Assembly: GCA_947502835.1 (NCBI GenBank)
Contig: CANNBJ010000003.1
Coordinates: 248,001 to 312,000 of the forward strand
Length of the DNA stretch: 64,000 nucleotides
Origin: Bdellovibrionales bacterium
GTDB taxonomy: Bacteria; Bdellovibrionota; UBA1018; CAIMNF01
Direction of reading: 5' to 3'
Shown in pieces: positions 1 through 8,055 of this stretch (positions are counted from its first letter, which is position 1; each line of letters starts with the position of its first letter). The notes beneath the pieces were generated by a model that did not search any database, was not told the origin of the DNA, and saw nothing but the letters and a program-made list of their open reading frames with translations. Both the position numbers and the translations under genes were made by a program.

Positions 1-1058
1 ATTTGGTTCATGATGTCCGCATTGCTTCGATCGATCTGCTGGATCGAGTTGATCATCTCCTGGACAACGTTCTTTCCTTTTTCTGCATTCTTCTGGCTGC
101 CCTCCGCAAAGTCCTGCGAGCGCGAGGCGTTCTCGGAGTTCCGATTCACCATGGCATTCATTTCTTCCATGGAAGCGGAGGTCTCCTCGAGTGCTGCTGC
201 CTGCTCGGTCACACCGGAAGACAGCTGAACGCTCGTGGATGCGATCTGAGTGGATGCCGATGCAACCTCGTCCGCAGTTTCAGAGAGGCTTGAGGCAAGA
301 CGGCTCAAGATCGAAATTGGATTTCGAATCAAAAGAAACGCAAGAGTGAGAGCGAAGGAGGTGAGGAGAAGTCCCCAGAGGAGAATGGACTTCGTTGAGG
401 ATGCCACGGAGGCCTTCACCGGCTCAAGACTCGAGATGATGGTAAAGGTGCCGCGGAGTTCTCCATCCTTCATGTTCTCCATCTCATACCCCAGGATGTC
501 TTTTCCATTCTTCCAGGGGCTCGTGAGCGGGTCGCCATGACAGGTGAGGCACCCCTGTTTTTCCGAGATCCGGACGGGGCGGCTCACCCGGATGAATTTA
601 CCATCCGCAGTGGTTTCGACGTGTTCCTTCAGTTCCGGATTCGCCTGGAAGCTCTTGATGAGAGCGGTTTCCTCGGGCGTTGCTTGATTGTCTTTGTTTC
701 GGGGGGAATCGGAGGCGACCCGGAACTGGTAGTTTTCCTTGGCGGAGTTGATTTCCCCGATCTGGAAGGCTGCGAAGATGGGAACGCTTTTCAGGACCTT
801 GAGTTTCTGTTCATCTGAAATCTTCCCGTCCGGGAACTTCTTGATGGTTTCCTCAACCACGTTCCCGAGGGTGTCCATTTTGGCAACGTACCCCGCGCCG
901 ACTTCGAGTCGGGACAGGATCGCCCTCGATTTCTCCACAAGGGCCAGCTCCCCGTTGTCCCTCAATTTTCCCGAACTCACGAAAATCGCGGATGCAGTAC
1001 AAATCACGCAGGCAAGGGCAATGGTTAGGAGCATTCGGTTTCTAAAGTTCATTTTCAT
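1..1058 (-). CDS. Methyl-accepting chemotaxis protein with haem-motif sensor domain (partial)
   Basis: This is a membrane chemoreceptor that would signal to CheA/CheW. The window edge removes its C-terminus, so only about 352 codons are visible. A membrane segment lies at about residues 6-27. A periplasmic region follows to about 220 and contains CLTCHGDP at about 170-177, a CxxCH c-type haem-binding motif as found in Tll0287-like (DUF3365) sensors. A second membrane segment is at about 224-244. After it comes an alanine/serine/glutamate-rich coiled coil with VTEQAAALEETSASMEEM, typical of the MCP signalling domain. The ATG at 1058 has a GGAGAA ribosome site 7 bases upstream; a second in-frame ATG lies two codons later. 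The haem motif suggests redox or gas sensing, which is inference. A sigma-28-type promoter lies upstream. Confidence 0.9.
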   Translation of the reverse strand, partial: MKMNFRNRMLLTIALACVICTASAIFVSSGKLRDNGELALVEKSRAILSRLEVGAGYVAKMDTLGNVVEETIKKFPDGKISDEQKLKVLKSVPIFAAFQIGEINSAKENYQFRVASDSPRNKDNQATPEETALIKSFQANPELKEHVETTADGKFIRVSRPVRISEKQGCLTCHGDPLTSPWKNGKDILGYEMENMKDGELRGTFTIISSLEPVKASVASSTKSILLWGLLLTSFALTLAFLLIRNPISILSRLASSLSETADEVASASTQIASTSVQLSSGVTEQAAALEETSASMEEMNAMVNRNSENASRSQDFAEGSQKNAEKGKNVVQEMINSIQQIDRSNADIMNQ

Positions 1059-1098
1059 GAGGGTCTTCTCCGGGAAAGTACTTTTTTCCGATAGTTTC

Positions 1099-1125
1099 CT
1101 ATCGGCTAAGCGGCCGTAATGTTTA
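1099..1125 (-). promoter_or_regulatory. Sigma-28 (FliA)-type promoter of the chemoreceptor gene
   Basis: Read on the minus strand, TAAA (1125-1122) is separated by exactly 15 bases from GCCGATAG (1106-1099). The flagellar sigma-28 consensus is TAAA-N15-GCCGATAA, so only the last base differs. It lies about 40 bases before the chemoreceptor ATG, as expected. The -10 overlaps a perfect 7-bp palindrome, CCGATAG-TTTC-CTATCGG, at 1088-1105. Confidence 0.75.
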
Positions 1126-1184
1126 ATTAATTTAGCTTAATTCCGACCTTTAGCGTTAAATTAATAAATTTTCTTAACATTTGG

Positions 1185-1213
1185 TTTGATTTTTGACGCT
1201 CCGGGCGTATTCT
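1185..1213 (+). promoter_or_regulatory. Possible sigma-70 promoter for the VWA lipoprotein
   Basis: TTTGAT at 1185-1190 and TATTCT at 1208-1213 are 17 bases apart, in an AT-rich divergent region and 44 bases before the ATG at 1258. The match to consensus is only moderate. The rest of 1126-1184 is AT-rich with no other recognisable element. Confidence 0.35.
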
Positions 1214-1257
1214 TAGAGTTGTAGACCAAAATTCTTGGTTATTGAAAGGTGGAACGT

Positions 1258-2565
1258 ATGTTGAACTCAAGGATTAAAGTGATCGCAGAAAGGATTGCAC
1301 AGAAGCTGGCAGTGGCCAGCCTCTTAACCGGGTGTGTGTTTGGGGAGAATCAACAGTTCTTCAGCAAGCTCGAGCCCTCAACCGTGTCCGGATCCGTTCC
1401 GGACCCGGTGTCCGTGTCCGGTGGGACAACCGGCGGAAGCTCCGGTGGATCTTCAACCGGAGGCTCCTCTGGTGGCACCACCGGTGTGGCCGGTGGAAGC
1501 ACTGGTGTGACCGGTGGAAGCACTGGTGTGACCGGTGGAAGCACAAGTGGTGATTCCGGCTCGACCGGCGGATCCACCAGCGGTGGATCTTCCACAGGAG
1601 GCGTGCCCGTTCTCCGGCATGATGACCAATTCGCAGTGCCGGTTGCGGCGGCTCCGAAAATCGACGTGCTCTTTTGCGTCGATAACTCGGGCTCAATGAG
1701 TGACAACCAGCAGATTCTTGCGGATTCCTTCAGTGGATTCATCAATGGATTCATGAATGCTGGTCTTGATTTTCATGTTGGAATCATCACTTCTGATGTG
1801 GATAGCAACAATACCAGCTACTGGCGGACCCGTCTGCCGGATTATCAGGGAGCGAATCGAGGTCTTCTTTTGACCCGATACTCTTCGGATCGTTACCTTA
1901 CCCAGAACACCTCCGGCCTTGTTTCGAAGTTCGAAGACAATGCTCGGGTTGGGATCAAAGGGAGCGGTCGTGAACAATGCTTGAACTCCTTCTTGCACGC
2001 CATGGAAGATTCGGCTCTTCGAGCTGGTGGATGGAATCACGGATTCTTCCGCGAAGACTCCTTGCTCTCGTTCGTGGTTGTATCGGATGAGAACGAAGAC
2101 ATCTCGAATGGTGAAACCATCGAAGCCCGGGTGGATCGACTGAAAGCTCGCGTTGCCGCGCTCTCAGGTGCTGCATCCCGCGGATCACGCTTTGACTTCA
2201 TCATCAACAAGAACTATCCGGCTCCGGCAGTTGCACCGGCTCCGGGTCAGATTCAATACTATCCTGCCCGCTACCTGAAGGCCGCGCAGATCTTGAATGC
2301 GCAAACCTTCGATATCGCACGGAACTTCTCTTCCGACTTGCTCACGATCTCCAGTGGCATGGTTCAGCAGGCGACCCGCGAGTTCACGCTGAGCAAGCGT
2401 CCTTCCTCTGCGGAGTCCCTTGTGGTGAAGATCGATGGCCAGGTGATCCCGGCGGACGCGGTGAATGGATTCATTTACCACGCTGACCGAAATACGATCG
2501 AACTTGTGGGATCGTCCGCGGCACTCTTGCCCGGAAGTGAACTCCAGGTTTCATACCAGATCTAA
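1258..2565 (+). CDS. VWA-domain lipoprotein with Gly/Ser/Thr repeat linker
   Basis: This is a predicted surface or periplasmic lipoprotein of 435 residues. The N-terminus ends in a lipobox-like ASLLTGC at about residues 18-24. A low-complexity Gly/Ser/Thr linker runs from about 55 to 120 and includes tandem TGVTGGS units. A von Willebrand A domain follows, with the metal-site signature DNSGSMS after the strand IDVLFCV; such domains usually mediate adhesion or protein contacts. The C-terminal 80 residues resemble an immunoglobulin-like strand-rich tail. The ATG at 1258 is preferred because GAAAGGTGG sits 5-6 bases upstream; the in-frame GTG at 1249 would put that site inside the gene. It is divergent from the chemoreceptor gene. 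The ligand is unknown. Confidence 0.8.
   Translation: MLNSRIKVIAERIAQKLAVASLLTGCVFGENQQFFSKLEPSTVSGSVPDPVSVSGGTTGGSSGGSSTGGSSGGTTGVAGGSTGVTGGSTGVTGGSTSGDSGSTGGSTSGGSSTGGVPVLRHDDQFAVPVAAAPKIDVLFCVDNSGSMSDNQQILADSFSGFINGFMNAGLDFHVGIITSDVDSNNTSYWRTRLPDYQGANRGLLLTRYSSDRYLTQNTSGLVSKFEDNARVGIKGSGREQCLNSFLHAMEDSALRAGGWNHGFFREDSLLSFVVVSDENEDISNGETIEARVDRLKARVAALSGAASRGSRFDFIINKNYPAPAVAPAPGQIQYYPARYLKAAQILNAQTFDIARNFSSDLLTISSGMVQQATREFTLSKRPSSAESLVVKIDGQVIPADAVNGFIYHADRNTIELVGSSAALLPGSELQVSYQI
1480..1542 (+). repeat. 21-bp in-frame tandem repeat in the lipoprotein linker
   Basis: Two identical 21-base units at 1501-1521 and 1522-1542 encode TGVTGGS. A slightly diverged third unit at 1480-1500 encodes TGVAGGS. 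Changes in copy number would alter linker length without a frameshift. Confidence 0.85.
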
Positions 2566-2595
2566 GGATCGCTGGATTCGAACCAGAAAACCCCG

Positions 2596-2634
2596 CCTCC
2601 CTCCGTGACTTTGGTTCCGGGGGGAGGTTACTTT
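2596..2634. terminator. Bidirectional hairpin between convergent genes
   Basis: A 10-bp stem (2596-2605 with 2618-2627, one G-T pair) has a 12-base loop. It is followed by TTACTTTT on the plus strand and by CGGGGTTTT on the minus strand. It lies just past the stop codons of both convergent genes. Confidence 0.6.
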
Positions 2635-3443
2635 TCGCGGAAGAAGATGAACGGGAACTCGATCCTGGAATAGCCGGGGTGATACCATTTCCGATGACTC
2701 TCGATTTCAAGATTCAAATCCAATGGTGGCACATCTCTGTCGCGTTTCATTACGAGGACCGTTTCGGCGGAGGTGTACGGCTCCACCTCAAGATCCGCGA
2801 ACGGAGTGGTGCGGTTCTTTCTGATGGAGAAGACTTTCGGGTATTTCTTGCTCAAATAGGTCTCTAGCGGAACTGTCTTTCCTCCGCTGAGCACAAAGCT
2901 GACGGGAGGGCACCTGAAGTAGGCGATGCCTCCAGGTTTGAGAGCTCGATACGCACTGTTCAAAATGTGAACCCGCGCTGGCGAATACGTGAAGGCGCCA
3001 TAGTTGTCCACAATGACATCCGCTGTATTGGGATAGCGGAGCAGGGCGGACTCCGCAGAATCCTCCTCAAAGCGAACTTTTGAGGTGGTTCTCTCGGGGG
3101 CGAAATCCCAATGTCTGGCAGAGGAGAAATCGGTGAAGTCGATTGCGATTGCATTCTTGAACTCCCCGGACTCAATTGCATCACGAACAGCAAAACCTTG
3201 CCCGGCCCCAAGGTCGATCAGGGTCTTGGCCATGAAGAAATCGTTCCACCGGATTGCCAGATTGTTTTCGTAATCGCTCCAATCCCTGTGGTTTGTCGCA
3301 GCAGGGGGATTCTTGAGGTACGCGTTGTCTGAAACAAGCTTTTTCAAGCTCGTCCCCATGGCGCAAGAGTCTTCCGTATCTGCATTCGAAAGAGAGGGCG
3401 AAACCAAAAGTGCCAGGTTCAGGATGATCCAGAAAATCTTCAT
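2628..3443 (-). CDS. Exported SAM-methyltransferase-like protein
   Basis: A protein of 271 residues. The first 20 residues form a signal peptide (MKIFWIILNLALLVSPSLSNA). The body resembles a class I Rossmann methyltransferase: LIDLGAGQG (motif I, about residue 75), a following AIAIDFTDF strand, VIVDNYGAF and LKPGGIAYFRCPP. An exported methyltransferase-like protein is odd, because SAM is cytosolic; it may have lost activity or bind another ligand. The ATG is 3 bases after the aldehyde dehydrogenase stop, so it is the last gene of the six-gene operon. A role in ethanolamine-type catabolism is not evident. Confidence 0.6.
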   Translation of the reverse strand: MKIFWIILNLALLVSPSLSNADTEDSCAMGTSLKKLVSDNAYLKNPPAATNHRDWSDYENNLAIRWNDFFMAKTLIDLGAGQGFAVRDAIESGEFKNAIAIDFTDFSSARHWDFAPERTTSKVRFEEDSAESALLRYPNTADVIVDNYGAFTYSPARVHILNSAYRALKPGGIAYFRCPPVSFVLSGGKTVPLETYLSKKYPKVFSIRKNRTTPFADLEVEPYTSAETVLVMKRDRDVPPLDLNLEIESHRKWYHPGYSRIEFPFIFFREK

Positions 3444-3446
3444 TCG

Positions 3447-4811
3447 CTATCCCCTGATGTGCCAGCCACGAGGGTGGGTGAAAGCCAGAATTCCGAGAGT
3501 GGAGAGGGTGGCGCCAAGGCCTGAGTTCTTCCTCCCGGCCCAGGGGAGGTAGGGGCTTACGCGGTCACAGCAATTGACATAGGCCGTGCCCGAATTCACT
3601 TCTGACAGGATGGATTCCGCCCGCGCAAGGTTGGTTGAATACACTGAGGCGGTGAGACCGTACTCTGTATCATTCATGAGACGGATTGCTTCCTGATCAT
3701 TGGCGACCTTCATGATTCCGATGATCGGACCGAAACTTTCCTCCTGCATCACCTGCATGCTGTGATCGACATCAATCAGTGCGGTAGGTTCGAAAAATGC
3801 ACCCTGGGTTCCGGTTCGCTTTCCTCCTGCCAGTATTTTCGCACCTTTCTTTACGGCGTCTTCAATCTGTGTCTCAAGAAATGCAACCTGGGAGGGACGG
3901 GTCAGGGATCCTTGTTGGAATTTTCGATCCGTTGGGTCTCCCGGCCGGAGGGAAAGCGTTTCTTCCTTGAAGTGGCGAATGAATTCATCATAAACGCGAG
4001 CGTGGACATAGACTCGTTCCACCGCGCAGCAGCTTTGTCCGTTGTTGTAGAAGCAGCCTTCCGCGACCGCATTCGCAGTCTTTTTCAAGTCCGCAATTTC
4101 GTCCGTCACATAGAGAGGATCTTTTCCCCCGAGTTCAAGCCCCACAGGAACCAGTTTGTGGGCCACTTTCTCGGCGATCGACCGGCCAGTCTTGTAGCTT
4201 CCGGTAAAGAAGTAGCCGTGAAGCGGGAGTTTCAATAGCTCTTCACCGGAGCTTGCACCGCCAATTACCGCAGTGAAAACATCGTTTGGAATTCCGGACT
4301 CATGCAGGAGTCGTTCGATGTGGAGTCCTGTCAGGGTTGCGAACTCGGAAGGTTTGTAGAGCACGGCGTTTCCTGCGATGAGAGCCGGAATGAAAACATT
4401 CACACCCACAAGGTAGGGGTAGTTCCAGGCAGAAATATTGGCAATCACTCCAAGAGGGTCGTGCCCCAACACTTCTTTCATTCCACCTTCTGTTCGAACG
4501 GGCTTTGGCTCAAGGGTTGCCTTGGATTGCTCGAGGAAAAACCGGATCCGGTTCCGTGCGCCGTTCAACTCATTGTTGGACTCCTGAATGGGCTTGCCCA
4601 CTTCGAGTGTCAGGTCGCGAGTGAGGGTTTCGCGTTCCTTCTCAAGGAGGTCATGAAACTTCTGAATGCAGGAAATTCTATGATCAAGCCCGGCTTTCTT
4701 CCATGCGCCCTGGGCTGCAAATGCACGCTCGAACTTGGCCTTGATTTCAAGGGGAGTGGATTCAGCGATTTCGCGGATCAGGCTACCGGTTGCGGGATTC
4801 ATGATCTTCAT
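3447..4811 (-). CDS. NAD(P)-dependent aldehyde dehydrogenase
   Basis: An aldehyde dehydrogenase superfamily enzyme of 454 residues. It shows the catalytic glutamate loop LELGGKDPLYV (about 225) and the catalytic cysteine in NNGQSCCAVERV (about 260), plus EESFGPIIG in the C-terminal half. The nearest familiar enzymes are succinate-semialdehyde and gamma-glutamyl-aminoaldehyde dehydrogenases. The start codon overlaps the hydrolase stop by 4 bases. From context, the predicted step is oxidation of gamma-glutamyl-aminoacetaldehyde to gamma-glutamylglycine. The family assignment is firm; the substrate is inference from the operon. Confidence 0.9.
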   Translation of the reverse strand: MKIMNPATGSLIREIAESTPLEIKAKFERAFAAQGAWKKAGLDHRISCIQKFHDLLEKERETLTRDLTLEVGKPIQESNNELNGARNRIRFFLEQSKATLEPKPVRTEGGMKEVLGHDPLGVIANISAWNYPYLVGVNVFIPALIAGNAVLYKPSEFATLTGLHIERLLHESGIPNDVFTAVIGGASSGEELLKLPLHGYFFTGSYKTGRSIAEKVAHKLVPVGLELGGKDPLYVTDEIADLKKTANAVAEGCFYNNGQSCCAVERVYVHARVYDEFIRHFKEETLSLRPGDPTDRKFQQGSLTRPSQVAFLETQIEDAVKKGAKILAGGKRTGTQGAFFEPTALIDVDHSMQVMQEESFGPIIGIMKVANDQEAIRLMNDTEYGLTASVYSTNLARAESILSEVNSGTAYVNCCDRVSPYLPWAGRKNSGLGATLSTLGILAFTHPRGWHIRG

Positions 4812-5545
4812 TTGAGTTGCTCCAAAAAATAATCAAGAAGGGGGTTCGGGTCAACCACCACGTCGCTGAGCGTGTGGGAAAACTCGGGATGCCATTGCAC
4901 TCCAAGGACAGGCACGGATCCCGAATGGTGAAATGCTTCGATCAGACCATCCTGTGCGGATTTGGCATCGACGACCAGATCCTTTCCCAGGGTTTTTACT
5001 CCTTGGTGGTGGACGGAGTTCACGGTGAGGCGATCCTGTTGGTAGATTTTTTTGATCAGACCATTCGGGGTGCACTCCACCTCATGATAAATCCGGTCAT
5101 ACTTTTCAGCGTTCCGGTGCTCAACGGGAGTTTTAGTCTGAAGGCCAAGGTCTTGGTAAAGAGTGCCGCCAAAATACACGTTCAAGAGCTGAAAGCCCCG
5201 ACAGATCCCAAGTACGGGCTTTTCCTGCTTCACAGCCCAATCCAGAATGGAAAGCTCATAGGCATCGCGATGCGCATCCCCAGGCCATCGACCGTTTTCG
5301 ATCGGAGTTTCCCCATAGGTGCCGGGAGCGATGTCAGACCCCCCTTGAAAGACAAATCCCTGCATTTCGGAAAGAAATGGTGCAAGCTGATCCTTGGGCA
5401 GATCCGGTATGAGAATCGGCATGTAGCCCTTTCTTGCAAGAAAGCGACTCATGTCATGCTCAAAATAACTGAGCTGCTTGTGACCGAAAACCGCACGCGT
5501 CGGATCCGGATACATGAAGCAGGCGCTGACACCGATTCGAATCAT
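4808..5545 (-). CDS. Class I amidotransferase-like gamma-glutamyl hydrolase (peptidase C26, PuuD-like)
   Basis: A protein of 245 residues in the C26 family, which includes PuuD and folate gamma-glutamyl hydrolases. The nucleophile elbow is GICRGFQLLNVYFGG (Cys about 115), and the catalytic His and Glu lie in GVQWHPEFS near the end. It would act in the cytosol, cutting a gamma-glutamyl amide to release glutamate plus the product acid (glycine if the pathway is for ethanolamine). Four-base overlaps link it to the alcohol dehydrogenase upstream and the aldehyde dehydrogenase downstream, which implies translational coupling. Confidence 0.88.
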   Translation of the reverse strand: MIRIGVSACFMYPDPTRAVFGHKQLSYFEHDMSRFLARKGYMPILIPDLPKDQLAPFLSEMQGFVFQGGSDIAPGTYGETPIENGRWPGDAHRDAYELSILDWAVKQEKPVLGICRGFQLLNVYFGGTLYQDLGLQTKTPVEHRNAEKYDRIYHEVECTPNGLIKKIYQQDRLTVNSVHHQGVKTLGKDLVVDAKSAQDGLIEAFHHSGSVPVLGVQWHPEFSHTLSDVVVDPNPLLDYFLEQLK

Positions 5546-6699
5546 GCAAGGGCCCTTTTGTAGATCGTTTCAAAATCCGCGCGCGTGACGGGGCGCTCAT
5601 TTGAGCCGTGGCAAGGGTCAAGGATGGCCAGATCCGAGAGCCGAGCAATGTGGTTCTCATGAACCTTGAGCTCCTTCAAGGATGCAGGAATGCCAAGTTT
5701 TCGGTTGAGTTCTCGAAGCCAAGCAACGAACCCTTCCGCGCTGGGATTCGGGATCCCGATGGTGCTTGCGATGGTTCTCATTCGTTCGCCCGACACTGGG
5801 AGATTGAATTCCATTCCAAAGGGGATCATGACCGCATTGGCAAGGCCGTGGTGCATGTCCACCACAGTGGAGAGCGGGTGGGCAAGCGAGTGAACGATGC
5901 CGAGTCCTTTCTGAAATGCGGCTGCTCCCATGAGGGCACCCATCATCATGTCTGCGCGCGATTCAATGGTTGGAGCGTGGGTCGCAGTTTCAAGACTCCT
6001 TGAAATCAGTCGGATTCCCTCGAGGGCAACACCATCACAAAGAGGGGAGTAGCTTTTGGCGAGATAGGCCTCGACACAATGGGTGAGCGCATCCATCCCT
6101 GTGGTCGCCGTAACCATTGCGGGAAGCCCCATGGTGAGCTCAGGATCCGCAAAAACTTTTTTTGCCATGAGTTTCGGGGAGAAAAGGATTTTCTTTTCGT
6201 GAGTGGTGTCATCCGAAATCACGGTCGAACGCCCAACTTCGGAGCCCGTGCCAGAGGTGGTGGGAACCGTTACAAAATAGGGAACGGGGCCTGTGACAAA
6301 ACGATCACCGCCCATTGCGTCATCATACTCGAACAAATCGAGTTCATGGTGGGTTTTCAGGGCGATTGCCCGCGCCACATCCATGCTAGCTCCACCCCCG
6401 AAGCCCACAATCGAATCACATTGGCTCTTGTGAAAATGAGCGACACCCGCAAGGACATTGGACTTGACCGGGTTCTTTGCAATCTCCGAGAAAACCTCGA
6501 CCAAAACTCCGGAAGCCTTGATTTGCGAAATCACCCTTTCGAAAACCGGGAGCTTCACAAGTCCCGGGTCCGATACCAGCAGGACGCGCTTCAATCCCTG
6601 CTCTTTGAGATGTGGTCCGAGTTCATCGATTACGCCTCGGCCAAAACGGATCGAAGTTGGAAAATTGTACTGATACCGCTGATTCTGTTGAAAGCTCAT
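5542..6699 (-). CDS. Iron-containing (group III) alcohol dehydrogenase
   Basis: A protein of 385 residues. The nucleotide site GGGASMDVARAIAL and TTSGTGSEVGRSTVI are typical of Fe-ADHs. The metal ligands appear in AHPLSTVVDMHHGLANA and in LDPCHGSNERP near the C-terminus. It would oxidise a primary alcohol to an aldehyde with NAD. In putrescine operons this position is held by the flavin oxidase PuuB. An alcohol dehydrogenase here implies a substrate ending in CH2OH, such as gamma-glutamylethanolamide. The start is supported by AGGAG 7 bases upstream, and it lies 15 bases after the ligase stop. Confidence 0.9.
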   Translation of the reverse strand: MSFQQNQRYQYNFPTSIRFGRGVIDELGPHLKEQGLKRVLLVSDPGLVKLPVFERVISQIKASGVLVEVFSEIAKNPVKSNVLAGVAHFHKSQCDSIVGFGGGASMDVARAIALKTHHELDLFEYDDAMGGDRFVTGPVPYFVTVPTTSGTGSEVGRSTVISDDTTHEKKILFSPKLMAKKVFADPELTMGLPAMVTATTGMDALTHCVEAYLAKSYSPLCDGVALEGIRLISRSLETATHAPTIESRADMMMGALMGAAAFQKGLGIVHSLAHPLSTVVDMHHGLANAVMIPFGMEFNLPVSGERMRTIASTIGIPNPSAEGFVAWLRELNRKLGIPASLKELKVHENHIARLSDLAILDPCHGSNERPVTRADFETIYKRALA

Positions 6700-6714
6700 C
6701 GAAATCTCCTGTGT

Positions 6715-8055
6715 CTAAATGATTTCAAAATAACGTTTGTATTCCCAATCAGTCACTGCTTTTGCGTGCTGTCGGCACTCCCATTCCCGCGTGGCCGCGT
6801 AATGGGTGACGAACTCCTCACCGAAAAGCTCTTTTGCGACATCCGAGCTCTTGAAGTTTTGAGTGGCATTCCAGAGGTTTCCGGGGAGTACGCCGTTTGA
6901 GAGATCCCGGTAGCCATTGCCCGTGGTGGGCTTCACCGAGAGCTTCATCTTCTTTTTGATTCCGTAGAGGCCGGAAGCAAGCGAGGCCGCATGAGCAAGA
7001 TAAGGGTTTGCATCACTTCCCACCACGCGAAGCTCAATGCGGGTGGATTTTGAACCGCCGGGAAGAGCGCGAATGCAGGTCGTGCGATTGTCAATCGCCC
7101 AGGTGATGGTTGTGGGAGCCCAGGCTCCCTCCACCAGTCGCTTGAATGAATTGATCGTGGGTGCATACATGGGCAGCACGTGAGGCATGCAGTGGAGTTG
7201 GCCTGCAATGTAGCTCTCCATAAGTGAGCTCATTTTTGTTTTGGATTTCTCATCAAAGAAGAGATTCTTTTTGTCATCCCAAAGACTCTGGTGGAGATGT
7301 CCCGAGCAGCCCGGGAGGTTCTGATCGATCTTTGCCATGAAGGTCGGCATGATTCCATGCCGTAGCCCGATTTCCTTCACTCCCGACTTGAAAAGAACTG
7401 CGCGATCCGCCGACTCCAAAACGTCCGCATACAGGATCGCAGCCTCGAGAACGCCAGGGCCCGTTTCGGTGTGCAGACCCTCGAGGGGCACCCGGAACTT
7501 CATCATGAGGTCGTAGATTTCATTCAGAAACGCTGAATTTCGAGCCATCCGAAGGAGCGAGTATCCGAACATGCCCGGGGTGAGGTGCGCCGGTTTGTTG
7601 AAATTGCGGGCATTGAGCTCTTCTGTGGTTTCGCGAAAATTGAACCATTCGAACTCTTGTCCGAAGTACGCATGGAAGCCGGCTTTCTCGGCCTGGGAAT
7701 TCACCCGCTTCAAAAGAGAGCGGGGGCAGATCTCAAGATCAAAGTCGCCAAGGAAAAACGACACATCCTGATCCCAAGGAATCGTGCGATACGTTCCAAG
7801 GTCGAGTCTGGCCACTGCATCCGGATAGCCGGTATGCCAACCGGTGTACTTCATGTCTTCATAGGCAAGATCGCTCGAGTCCCAACCGAATACCACATTG
7901 CAAAATCCAAATCCCCCCTCGAGCAGACTCATGAACTTGGCCTTGTGAAGATACTTCCCGCGCAGAATTCCGTCGATGTCCGTGATTGCCACTTTCACCT
8001 TTGGGTTCGGGGACTTCTTTACCGCCTCGATGATGTCTTTTGGTTTCAGGTTCAT
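6715..8055 (-). CDS. Glutamine-synthetase-family gamma-glutamylamide ligase (PuuA/GlnA4-like)
   Basis: A type-I-like glutamine synthetase fold of 446 residues. Metal and substrate motifs are visible: FGQEFEWF (about 125), TETGPGVLEAAI, GCSGHLHQSLWDD, NRTTCIRAL and STRIELRVVGSDANPYLA. The N-terminal AITDIDGILRGKYL is typical of the PuuA/FluG-like branch rather than housekeeping GlnA. Such enzymes couple glutamate to amines using ATP. A GGAGG four bases upstream fixes the start, and it overlaps the permease stop (ATGA). A longer frame reading up to 8673 lies inside the permease gene and is not used. The likely substrate is ethanolamine, by operon logic. Confidence 0.88.
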   Translation of the reverse strand: MNLKPKDIIEAVKKSPNPKVKVAITDIDGILRGKYLHKAKFMSLLEGGFGFCNVVFGWDSSDLAYEDMKYTGWHTGYPDAVARLDLGTYRTIPWDQDVSFFLGDFDLEICPRSLLKRVNSQAEKAGFHAYFGQEFEWFNFRETTEELNARNFNKPAHLTPGMFGYSLLRMARNSAFLNEIYDLMMKFRVPLEGLHTETGPGVLEAAILYADVLESADRAVLFKSGVKEIGLRHGIMPTFMAKIDQNLPGCSGHLHQSLWDDKKNLFFDEKSKTKMSSLMESYIAGQLHCMPHVLPMYAPTINSFKRLVEGAWAPTTITWAIDNRTTCIRALPGGSKSTRIELRVVGSDANPYLAHAASLASGLYGIKKKMKLSVKPTTGNGYRDLSNGVLPGNLWNATQNFKSSDVAKELFGEEFVTHYAATREWECRQHAKAVTDWEYKRYFEII

